Source: Pelargonium nanum
Taxonomy: Eukaryota; Streptophyta; Magnoliopsida; Geraniales; Geraniaceae
Direction of reading: 5' to 3'
DNA length: 64,000 nucleotides
NCBI GenBank assembly: GCA_036897485.1
Contig: JAYMTF010000003.1
Span: forward strand, 1 to 64,000
Shown here: positions 47,388 to 60,883 of the stretch, piece by piece
Position numbering within the stretch: position 1 is the first letter of the stretch
Layout of the letters: each line of letters opens with the position of its first letter
The notes under the pieces: model-generated
What the model was told of the DNA's origin: nothing
Databases searched by the model: none
What the model saw: only the letters and a program-made list of their open reading frames with translations
Position numbers and translations under genes: made by a program

Positions 47388-49394
47388 GCCCCTATTATGT
47401 AGTCACTGAAAGCTACACAACCAAATACTAAATATTTTAAAAGTCTGTCATATAGATAAGAAATAACCAATCCACAAAGGGTCGGGAAGCAAAATAGATA
47501 ACAAAAGAAGTGCTACAAAACCAAACCGATGCCCAAAATACCCCTTCAACATTCTCTCAAACATGAAAACAAAATGGCAAACAGATAAAAGAGGTGAATG
47601 TACAAAGGCATACACTGACAGTCACATCAGATATTTCAAGAAGCTCGACTTCTAGATACAGTTAAGAAACACTAGAAGTAGAAATCCCATTACATTAACT
47701 GAAAATCTGCAAATCCTAATACTTCATATGTTACCATCAATCTAACAAACAAAAGGGCATAACCAGCCCAAGAGTGAGTATAAGAGAGCAAAGGTAGGTT
47801 ATAATGACAAAACAATCCTTTCAATTTGTTTGCTCCCTGGTTTTGGAATACGGAAATACTGAAGAAAATGAACTTCCATTACAATTGCCGCCCATTGTTC
47901 TTGTTATGGTGAATACCTTGAATTTTACAGAAAAATTCAAACCACAAGGTAAGAAGCTATCAATATGGTACTCCTTACAGTTACAGACCATACCGAAAAC
48001 GTAGTAAGAAATTAAACACTCAAAACCTAAATACCTCATTGCATCAAACTACACAGAAATGTAAATAGCAAACCACAAGGTAAGTAGCTATGAAATATGG
48101 TACTCCATACAGGTATAGACCATACCGAATACGTAGCAAGTTAAACATTCAATACCTCATTGCATCAATTACATATCAAATTTTATAGCATTACCCTAAC
48201 CCCTCCTATTCTTAGGTCGCACCTACCTCTTGAAAATTCTAAACATAGTTTCACACCTTGAAAATTGAAAAATCATGCATTTTCATTCTCCCAAAAACAT
48301 GATGGACATCACATCTTGAAACTGATAAAAGTTCAACACAAAAAGTTCAAATTTGGACCAAAGTATGAAGAAGAAGAAAAAAAAAAGCATCAACTGACTA
48401 AGTAGTCACAGGTAAGCAACAACAAAAAACTGCCATAAAAATTTAACCAAAAGCAACCAATGTTTCAATATAATTAAAGACATCGAATTTGCCACAAAAA
48501 ATTGCAGAACTAAAATAGAAATGCACCATAAGGTGTCACCGATTTTCCATTTGTTGAGGAAAATGTTGAGCTGCTTCTTCCAGATACTGCATCGACCTCT
48601 TTTCTTGAATTGCCGAAACTGAGAAACTGAAACTAACGTTGAAGAAGAATCAGCAGCAGCATCACAGGATTCACTGCACAACTGGGCCTTCACTAACTTG
48701 GGCTCCAATTTATTAAAACTATAATCTCAAGATGCCCATAAGTTGACTTGAAGACTTGCAATGAAAATGAAAATGAAAATTTTAAAAGTTTTTTTTTTTT
48801 TTTTTGAATTGAAAATTTTAATCAAGTTAAAGACTCGTAAGAAAACATGACAGTAGAAATAGAAAAAAGAAATATTTAGTTACAATTCATCTTACCCACG
48901 TTAGATTTTTATAATCACATGATAATATGACATCATGACTTACAAAAATAAGTACCGATATTTTGAACAGCAAAAAAATAATAATAAGTATTGTTACAGT
49001 GGAAGACACGTTTGTGATTTGTGAATACAAAAGTTGGCAAACTAAATTAGTTGAGATCAAAATACTAAATTAGTGGCACATGCAAATAAAGAAAATTGGT
49101 GATCTGCACGAAATGAAAAGTGGTGGTAGAAGCCAACAAGTAGCTAGTGTTTGATATTAAATTTGACATGTGCAAATCGTGATGACCACCCTTTTGTACC
49201 TAAATTAGGTCGTCCAAATGAAAAAGGCAACGGAGTTTAGCTACTTTCAAATATTTTGATCTCCTCAATTTGAATGAGTATCCTAATTACGTTTTAATTA
49301 GATGGTGTCACTTTTAATCTTTCATTAAAAAAAATTGACTATGTATACTTGAGCTTTATAGAATTGATATCGAGATGTTTGTAAATAGTTGTTT
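47388..49394. other. Repeat-rich spacer
   Basis: AT-rich, no supported gene. It contains a tandem duplication (47938-48185) and a T run near 48790. A 100-residue open frame on the minus strand (48406-48708) has no recognisable domain. Confidence 0.45.
47938..48185. repeat. About 130-bp tandem duplication
   Basis: Unit 1 (47938-48068) and unit 2 (48069 to about 48185) both start CAAACCACAAGGTAAG. They share ATATGGTACTCC, AGACCATACCGAA and CCTCATTGCATCAA in the same order, with small gaps. The duplication is non-coding and moderately diverged. Confidence 0.75.
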
Positions 49395-49790
49395 ACTATC
49401 ACATGTTGGTGCAATGGCTTTCTCTTATCCTACGAAATCAGCTTCAGCGTTATGAAATTTTTGTAAAGAGTTGGGTGCTTGACCGGTAGGTCCTGAGTCT
49501 GAAGTAATTAAACGGCTTCGGGAAATCGAGGCCTCTCAACCTCGAACATAACTCTAACTCGGCGTCGCAACCCCGTCATCTTGAAATATTCGGGGTTGTT
49601 CGACACTACACAAGAGGCACCGTTTCCGGTGTCTTGTCAGTTATCTCAAACCAAGCTTTGATTCTTCGTGCATCGATCATCTTTCTGTTTTGAGTTAGTT
49701 GTTCGTTTCTTCTTCTTGAGGTCTTGTACTTTTATTCTCTCGTTTTTTGTTTTTTAATGAAAATACTGTTTACTAATAAATAAATAAAAC
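49395..49790 (+). mobile_element. Degraded retroposon (LINE or SINE 3' part)
   Basis: The stretch begins with CATGTTGGTGCAATGGC, which resembles a pol III A box, and has a B-box-like GGTAGGTCCTGAGTC about 90 bp later. It ends with TTTTGTTTTTTAATGAAAATACTG followed by AATAAATAAATAAAA, an A-rich retroposon tail. Middle parts are unlike the other SINEs here. Family not determined. Confidence 0.4.
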
Positions 49791-50183
49791 ATGAAATTTA
49801 TATGATCAACTTATGATGGCGAGAAAATGATAGTGTAGCTAAGTTATTAAAACTATGTTAGTTTTATGTAAATCATAATATACAAATAAAAATTTAAATA
49901 TATGTTACAAAAAGATTTTTCTCTATATAATCTGTCATTTTGGCATTCATATGTATGACGTGAACATCTGTGAGTCTTGACAGCTTAGGGACTTTAGAAA
50001 AAATGGGAGAACCAATTTGATGAATGAAAGCATATTTAACGATATGAACCACATGGCTACTTATCGAGTAGTTTTTTCTATCGTAACAAAATGACACAAG
50101 ATAGACCAAATAAAAATTTACAAAAATAAAAATTGCGTGAAGTTTTTGCTCTAAACCGTTTTAAGCATGTATCACGAATTATT

Positions 50184-50419
50184 TTTTTTCGGTTTATATC
50201 ATGGGGTTCTTGAGCAGGCTCACACTTTCGCGATAAGCACCTTTAAACCATTTGACCATACCCAGACTAATCCCCATTCGAGGCTTAGTCATAGCCTCAC
50301 AGGGTTAATGATTTCTCACATCTCCCTCACATGTGTGTTGAGTGGGGATCGAACTTTAAGAGCTATTCTCACTCACGCAGCCCCAGCGCACTAACTGCGC
50401 CACATTCAGTGGGTTGTAA
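50184..50419 (-). mobile_element. tRNA-derived SINE with 11-bp target duplication
   Basis: CACGAATTATT flanks it at 50173-50183 and 50420-50430. On the minus strand the head has TGGCGCAGTTAGTGCGC (A box) and AAAGTTCGATCCCC (a B box with the full GTTCGATCC core). It ends AAACCGAAAAAAAA. The length is 236 bp. It belongs to a different group from the 37.7-kb SINE. Confidence 0.85.
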
Positions 50420-50949
50420 CACGAATTATTAAGTATAGATGGTGTAAAATAAAATGAAATAAAATAAACCATAAAGACATTAGATGGGATCTAGGCAAAT
50501 ATACCATTATAGATCAATAATTTTCCAAATAGAGCTTTGTCAGTTTCAAGATATCTCCATTCCCAATTGCTTTTCCATTTGCCTAGATCCACACATACAC
50601 ACTCTCCCAGGAAAATCATACAAGTTTTTATATAGATTTCACATGACTTTAATGTATATATTAAGTTAAACCAATGTATCATGACTTATAAAAAAAAAAC
50701 AATGTATCAATCAACATCTTAATAGTGTTATTGCGATTAATTTTCAATAAAAACTTAATCAAATTTTACTAGTAAGATTGTATTTATCGTACACTCTAAA
50801 CATATGGAAGAAGTGAACCGTATTTGAAAAATTTCTAAAACTTTTGGCCTTGTCAGTTTTTGTTCAGAGGAAATTCTTCTTAAAGAATTGACAGATATGA
50901 ACCAATAATCATGGTTCGTAAGCCCCCGCCACTTCCAATTCGCATCATT

Positions 50950-51153
50950 CATGACAATCATCAGTTGGACTTTCAATTGCTGGATTGCTAATCCCAGTTT
51001 GGCGTTTTTCTCATTTTCTTTAGCTCATTTTGCTTCTAGTGTTGTTTCCGCTAGAGCTTCATTCGTTTGTGTTTTCTTTGTTTCTCGGGTGTTTGTACTT
51101 TTGTTTCTTTCTTCGAAACTAATAAAAAGTACATTTTTGCTGATAAAAAAAAA
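50950..51153 (+). mobile_element. LINE-like 3' terminal fragment
   Basis: A T-rich 3' sequence with GTACTTTTGTTTCTTTC and AATAAAAAGTAC ends in TTTTTGCTGATAAAAAAAAA. This is the tail style of plant LINEs. The last bases, TTGCTGATAAAAAAA, are identical to the end of the SINE at 37721-37888. Only the end remains. No reverse transcriptase domain is present. Confidence 0.45.
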
Positions 51154-52329
51154 GTGTCCCTTCTCCCCTACCCAGACAATAAACGTTGTTTTAACGAAAA
51201 ATTGAGTTTGTTAAACACTTTCTGACGAAAGTATCTCTAAACTTTAAATCTTGATTTGAACAAATAAATTATTAAAATAACAAAGATTGATCTCAAAAAA
51301 ATCATGCAAATTACACTTTAATCTACTAAATATGATTAGTGACATGTGGAAATAGTGTTTAATTAAGATAATTAAAGTCTTAATTATGTAGAAAAAGTTT
51401 AGGCCGCAGTAGTTGAACTGCCGACCAAATGCAGTCAATCTTTTGAGCATTTTTAAACTTTAAATCAAATAAGTACAATAAAATAACAAAAAAGCCATTA
51501 TCAACAAACAAAAAAAAGCACATCGACCCAAATTTATAAATATTTACGCGCAGACCCCAAACAATTTGCAGATTCATTAAGCGGCCAATTCCGAGTGGCC
51601 ATGTGCCGTTCACAGACCATGTGCGCTGTGGTTGATTAAAGTCAGCCCCACACAACTCTGTAGCGCGTGTATGTAAAGCCCACGACACAGGTAGTGATTA
51701 AGTATTAATCATATTAATATTTCTTTAATCATATTGGAATATACTTGATAATTATTTATAACTTAATCCATTATCTTAATCTTGATTAGATTGATTAATG
51801 TAATCTGGATATGACTTTTGTAACGATCTAATTAAATACTAATACAGATCAGAATAAACTATTTTTTGAAAGAGATTAATATAATACTTCATCTCACATT
51901 AGTGTAGATTAAATATAAGTAAATAAAGGGTAAGATAAATTGATTATGTTTGAAATATTGTTTTTATTTTTAAATCAATGATATTGTCTTTTGCTAAAAA
52001 ATATTTAGTTAAATTTGATAGTCTGAATTGGAAAACAGCAATAAATTATTATGGATAATAAATTCACTTGATAATCAATTGTCCATTCTAATATTTGACG
52101 TCATAGTAGATAGAGCATCAAACAAAAAATGCAATCAAATATATGTGTTGAGAGTCTTAAAAAATATATGAAAATAATACGTTTTAGTCTTTCAGAACAA
52201 TTGCAAATTAAAAAAGTAACAATTAATATTATAAAGGGTAAATAATGTTCACTAATCAATAGTACAAATTTGTATATCACAAAATGAATCTTTTTATGTA
52301 TAATTGGAGTGAATTGTTTTGTTATGCCC

Positions 52330-52435
52330 TAGGGGGTGGCGCAATGGTCAAGACACACATCTTCATGTAGGAGGTCGTGAATTCAAATCTCATTGCGTCG
52401 GGTGGGATTTGGGTTAAGAGGTGAGAGCTACCCCC
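52330..52435 (+). mobile_element. SINE fragment with foreign 3' end
   Basis: The head GGGGGTGGCGCAATGGTCAAG is an A-box region and GGTCGTGAATTCAAATCTC a weakened B-box region. The body ends GTGAGAGCTACCCC, like the SINE at 63299 (GGAGAGCTACCCC). Instead of that copy's tail it continues into 32 bases identical to a lipase intron (separate entry). No clear target duplication. Confidence 0.65.
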
Positions 52436-52467
52436 TGTTTTATCTTGATTAGGCTTCAGCTTGTTAA
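52436..52467 (+). repeat. 32-bp exact copy of a lipase intron segment
   Basis: Bases 52436-52467, starting TGTTTTATCTTGATTAGG, are identical base for base to 54695-54726 in intron 5 of the lipase gene, in the same orientation 2.26 kb away. Neighbouring sequence on both sides differs. A match of this length is not expected by chance. Confidence 0.85.
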
Positions 52468-53502
52468 ATATTAAATAATAATTAACATTTTTTCAAGTTA
52501 TTCAATATAGATAATTTGATCAATTTTTTATGTATAATTTTTTATTTATATTTATTCATGTATAATTATTAATAATATTTTTATAATAAAATAAACAATA
52601 ACTCTTAAATTCCAATATTTATAAAGAAAATTATCATAAATTTAGATAAAAACGAAAACATTTATTTTAGAAAATGGGCCACCAGCCAATTCATGACCAA
52701 TCATGCACCCAACCAAAAAGGCATAAACTACTTGACATTTTGGTCAAATGTTTGGTAGCATTAAAGAGTCTCAATTATTTATAGCACGCTGATACGGTGT
52801 GTTTAACACCTCCTAAAGAGGCGCGTGAGGTTGGTCCAAAAGACAGTGAATTTGGCATGATTAAACTGGATAAGGCGAATACAGTTTGGAGTTGGGGCGA
52901 GACCGAACCTTCCAGCTCTCAGCCAGCACACACAACACATCTGTAAAAGAAACATCTAGAAAACCATAAATAATAATGTAAAAAAATAAATAGAATCTGT
53001 GGCTACGGTTAACGCATCGCCACGTGGCACCAACCCATTTACTAAATTGGTCTCTGTTTCAGAAAAAAATTGTTTTATTATTATTTATTTATATTTTTTT
53101 AAAGAAAAATGGTTTTGATTGGTTGAGAAACTCCTCTGACTTGTGTGGTAAGAAATGACAAAATCGTGGGAAAACTGCTTCAAACTTTCTCGGGAAAATT
53201 AAAATTGAGAAGAAAATTCTATAAAGGGGGTTGTTTCTACTGGAGGCGGATCTTTCTTCTTTCCCTTCCTTTAATAAAAAATTTTTTTTTTACCATTTTT
53301 TGAAAATAATAGGAGGGTTTGAAGTTTGATGAATTGGGTTATGATTCTTTTCCAGAGTTGAAGCAATCTTCGTTTTAAATTTTTTCTCTTTTCCCCCTTT
53401 TGTTGAAGGAAAAAAGAGCCTTCTTTTGTTTCATTTGGGGCTTGAAGAAGGCTCTGTTGTGGGAAAATTTCTGTTTCCTCGCTGGGTTTTGGGTCTGCGG
53501 AG

Positions 53503-55971
53503 ATGGTGATCCGGTGGTGGATATCGGCGCTGCAACTGACGGAGCTGTTCGTGAGTAGCTTGGTTCATTTGCTATATGGGTTTTACATTTTCAGCTCCGC
53601 CGTGGCCGGTGATCTGTCGCAGGTGCTGAGCGATTTGTTCTCAAAACACAATGCCAACATTGTGGTGAAGGACGATGAGCAGCAACGGAAATCGAACGTT
53701 GATCATCTTCCTCCTATTGTGTTGGTTCATGGAATCTTCGGATTCGGCCAAGGGGTGCGTTTAATTTTGCAGATATGGAAACAAATAGAACCAATTTTTG
53801 TTTGTTTTGAAACTCAGGTTTTAATTAATTTCCCATTTCTGGTTGCAGAAGCTCGGAGGCTTGTCGTACTTTGCCGGCGCCGAGAAGAAGGACGAGAGGG
53901 TCTTGGTCCCCGATTTGGGGTCTCTAACAAGCATATACGACAGGTCGGTCATGGGTTCTCGTTTTTGGTTTGTTTTTTTGTCTGTTAAAGCTTAAGAGGT
54001 TACATTAATGGGGTTTTGGGTTTCAGGGCTCGTGAATTGTTCTATTACTTGAAAGGTGGGAGAGTTGATTATGGGGAAGAGCATAGCAGAGCTTGTGGCC
54101 ATTCGCAGTTTGGTCGGATTTACGAGCAAGGTTGAATTCATAGATCCATATTTTGGCAATTTCAGTTTTTGTGTTTTGTTGAATAAAAATGTGAACTTTA
54201 TTGAGTTTTGTTGGCTTAGTCCTTTTGTTGAATACTTGAATGTGTTTGGGACTGCAGGGCACTATCCGGAATGGGACGAGGATCACCCAATACACTTTGT
54301 TGGGCATTCGGCTGGAGCTCAGGTGGTTCGTGTTTTGCAGCAGATGCTTGCTGATAAGGTTGGTTGGTTTTTTACGGATCAAATCATGGGAGCAGATTAG
54401 ATTGTTTTGTGTGTTTTTCTTAATGTTCCTATGTTCATATCGGCTTCAGGCATTTAGGGGGTATGAGGACACTTCTGAGAACTGGGTACTAAGCATAACC
54501 TCCTTGTCTGGTGCCTTCAATGGGACTACAAGAACCTACCTGGATGGGATGCAGTAAGTTACATTTACTGATTGGAGTAGACTTGTAATGGTTACATTAA
54601 ACGTCAAACTTTGTTAGTTATATAAGAAAACTGTTGTTTGGTGAGAAATGAGAATCATTGTGATATGAGTTAGCATTGTTTTGCATTTTGTGTTTGTTTT
54701 ATCTTGATTAGGCTTCAGCTTGTTAATTCTGTTCTGCTTTGTCGGTTTAGGGCAACCAAATAATATTAGGAACCTAGCGTTTTACTTAATGATTTCAACT
54801 TGTTTTAGGCCAGAAGACGGGAGAAGCTTGAAACCCATATGTTTGCTTCAGCTGTGTCGCTTGGGGGTGATAATTTATGATTGGCTTGACATCTCCTGGC
54901 TGAAGTCCTATTACAATTTTGGGTTTGATCACTATAACATGTCGTGGAGGAAAATGGGTATTTCGGGTCTTGTCGATTGCCTATTAGGGAATGCAGGGCC
55001 GTTCGCTTCAGGAGATTGGATTCTGCCAGATCTTACCATTCAAGGGTCCATGAGGCTGAATTGCCATTTACGTACCTTCCCCAGCACATATTATTTCAGC
55101 TATGCCACCAAGCGTACTACGAAGATCATGGGTGTCACAGTTCCTTCTAGTATCCTGGGAATCCACCCAATGCTCTTTATTAGAGTGTTGCAGATGAGCC
55201 AATGGTGCCATCCTCCGGATATCTCTCCTCCTTTTAAAGGTTACAGGTGCGTTTTTGTATCGGGAAACATTCTGCATACCAAATAGCATACTTGCTTTCT
55301 GTCAGCACTGAGTTTGATGTCAAGGAATATATATCTAATTGATTGTATTGAATTATTCCGTATGTAGGGATGAGGATTGGTATGACAATGATGGAGCACT
55401 CAACACTATATCCATGACTCACCCTCGTCTCCCAATTGAACATCCAAGCCATTTTGTTGTCAATGATCGCGAGTGCCAACCAATGCAACCCGGCATCTGG
55501 TTCGTTCCACTTCTAACACTCATCACCAATTTTATAATTACCAGCAAACTTATGTTTATTGTTCAAAGATAGAGTTCAATTCCAGTTATTTGGTCATATT
55601 CACAAATTTTCTCATAACATTTCATATTGTGCTCCTGAAGAATGAAAAGTTACAATCTGATCATGAAATGGCAAATTGTATAGAAATAGAAGCTATTCTA
55701 GCTTATGATATCACTGCAATGCTTTGCACATGTGTACGCGTACTATTTTGTTTTTGCCAAGTAGAGAATTAATACTCGGAAAGTTAGCTTATGGCATTTG
55801 ACTGATTGCAGGTATTACAAGATTGTTGAAGGCGATCACATTCTGTTCATTGTAAATAGGGAGAGAGCAGGAGTGCAGTTTGATCTGATATACGACAGCA
55901 TTTTCCAACGCTGCAGAAAACACGTATTTAGGAGGATTCCACCTACAATGCCGAACCAAGTCAGCCATTAG
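53503..55971 (+). CDS. Alpha/beta-hydrolase, lipase class (staphylococcal-lipase-like)
   Basis: Eight exons (53503-53754, 53849-53943, 54027-54130, 54258-54358, 54450-54553, 54809-55246, 55368-55499, 55812-55971) join in frame to 461 residues. The N-terminus has a hydrophobic segment (about 10-40), which may be a membrane anchor or signal. PIVLVHGIFGFGQG (about 72-85) is the oxyanion-hole loop. GHSAG (Ser about 168) is the nucleophile elbow, and a C-terminal HILFIVNRERAG stretch follows. It resembles the plant family of Arabidopsis At1g10740/At1g23330, annotated as triacylglycerol-lipase-like proteins. Asp and His of the triad are not assigned with certainty. A His in the EHPSHF or EGDHI stretches is likely. 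Physiological substrate unknown. All junctions use GT-AG. Confidence 0.88.
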
Positions 55972-57325
55972 TTTAGCGTAACCAAACCCAAGAGGAAAAA
56001 AGAAACAGAGGGAAAAGAAAACAGGAAAACGGAAAAAGAAGATTGTATCGACTTGGTCTAATAGCTCTCTTTAGGCATTGATGATGTATATGTCATTTTT
56101 TTGTTCATTTTTTAACTGTTCTCATTGTCATACTCATGGCACCTACCAAGGTTCATGTTACCTGCAATTATTTGTAGCTCTGTGAAAGAAACTAGGTATC
56201 AGTAACATGAATTTTTTGGGTATATGATCTGACAATTCTGAGAAACTACTGTCTTTTTAGTTCATGGAAGGCTAATGAAGCTGAATTCATGAACATTTCC
56301 AAAATCTTACTGTTATTGTGACTTTTATATGATTTATAGCTCTTCTAGAACAAATGCTGAAGTAGGAAAATACCATAATTGTTGCCATTTTTCTAGTATG
56401 CTCACAAATGCCATACATTCATTTTCTAACATGTAGAGGTATTGGGACAAAATAACAAGATATTGTTGCTGATGGTAACTATTCTATATATATGACCTAA
56501 ACTAATGATTTTATCTAAATTACAACAAAATTTAGGACAAATAGCAATTTTCTTTTATCTAACTTCATGTAAGCATTATATATATACTGTAATTGATATA
56601 TACCGATGAATGTTGGCTTAAATGGAACATCCTCTAGTTGTTTAAGTAAAGTTCCACCATTTTTTCTAACGAACATGTCAGTAAATCACTCACACTTTTT
56701 TTTTTTTGTATAAATTACTTATTTAAATTCCACGATTTAAATTTTGGTTGCGGGTCTAATGGCTCACTCCTCCTATGTTTAAGTCATAAATATTAAAATC
56801 TTCGTACATAATTATAGACGGATGACCAATATTTTAGTTAACTTCACAAAGATAATCTGTTTTTTCATCATTGTTTGAACATTTCTTATTCAACGTTCAG
56901 AATCTTCTAAATAGACGGAGATGTATTACTTTTATACAAAATAATATGCTATTAATTATTATATCCAAATGTGATAAATTAGTTGAAATCTAAATTTTAA
57001 GTGTATAGAATGAATCTATAAGCATAGTTTATACACATTGAACATATAAAATTAACGTTAATTCACAAATATTTTACTAGTAATACATTTAACTTGGGTC
57101 GTTAGATTCTCCCCCATTTGTCTGCCCCATATCTTCAATTAATTAAGTAAATCAATTTTTTTTTTAATTTTTGAAAAATAAAATCTCATTTTCATTGCTT
57201 TCTATTTTTCTTTTAACGAGAAAAATGCATAGAACCAGTCTCCACCTCCACGTATAAATAACATGCACTAGCTCCAAAATCCTTGGAGAATCATCGTACC
57301 AAATCAACACACAAACAAAAACAAT
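55972..57325. other. Spacer between lipase and TAA1-like genes
   Basis: AT-rich, no gene. It should hold the lipase 3' untranslated region and the TAA1-like promoter. CGTATAAATAAC at about 57251 lies some 75 bp before the start codon and is a plausible TATA box. Confidence 0.5.
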
Positions 57326-59793
<2,468 letters not shown>

Positions 59794-60883
59794 TAAATGA
59801 AAACATACGTGTGGTGATGTTACATTGTCACTACTTTAAATGTTTATATGATCCCTGAGGATGGTAAACGTGGTAATAATATTACTATATTTTAAATATT
59901 TGCTTCTCGACTATATGCACATGTTTAATTTTAATGTTTAAGATGTTTGAATAATTAATACAAGAGAACAAGTAGAATTCATAAAATTATAAGTGTGGTG
60001 AGCCAATGATCATGAAAAGAGTGGGGAACTCTGTATTCGAATTTTTTAATAAATAAAAAAGTTAAAATTAATTAATATTTAATTTAATTATTGATTAGTA
60101 TTCCAAGAAAAAAAAAGTATAAATAAGAATTAAAATATATAAATTAATTGTATTTTAATAAAAAAAAACATGTCATGTGATGTTGCTAACATAACACAAT
60201 GTTTGTGAGCTTGTAGGTATCATATCACGTGAGAACGTATCAACAGTTTTTTTTTTTATCTATATATAAAGACATTTTAACTCTACTATAGAAGCGTTGG
60301 CCCACTAATTATGCTTATTAGAAACAACTAATGACGTAACTTTGGTTCACATAAACTTGGTGTAATAGGTTGAAGTTGCAAATATAAGTAAACAGTACAA
60401 TACAACCATAGCCATAGCCCATAAGCTCCTTCTTTTTACATGACTTTTGATCTTAAAACAGACTAACTTGAAGCCATTTAGTCACAGATCCACCATTCAA
60501 TTTAAGCCTTGATTTTCAAAAGGGTGATGGATCTTCAGTTTTGACAAGATATTTTTGTGAACATTTCAATTTTATTTATCAATTCACTTCACACACACAA
60601 AGAAAGTTTCAAGATTTTACATCATTTCATTTGCCTAATGAAACAAAAAAAAAAAAAAATGAGAGAAAGGAAATATTCTGGGTTTCATTCAAAGTGAAAA
60701 ATTGAGTAACCAATAATCATTAACTCTTTCAAACCTGTTAGGAAAACAATTACAATGCACAGATAGACAACAAAACTAGAGTTGTAAGATACTTTGACAA
60801 GAAATCACTAGTCCGCACTGCTCGCTTTGCAAAACTTATACATTAACTTCCATGATTGGAAACATCAACAGGTGGGAGTTGTT
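59794..60883. other. Spacer between convergent TAA1-like and AP-1 mu genes
   Basis: AT-rich, no gene found. It contains the 3' regions of both genes. Confidence 0.5.

Larger units (their letters stand above)
51154..53502. other. AT-rich spacer and lipase promoter region
   Basis: No gene found. It includes a SINE fragment (52330-52435). The last 500 bases, with T-rich runs and a 5' leader full of TTTC, are probably promoter and 5' untranslated region of the lipase gene. Confidence 0.5.

Noticed and set aside
48406-48708. 100-residue open frame on the minus strand
   Set aside because: No domain, no good codon pattern and no neighbouring exons; likely chance in AT-rich DNA.
50951-51205. 84-residue open frame rich in Phe, Ser and Val
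   Set aside because: Composition reflects a T-rich LINE-type 3' tail, not a protein.
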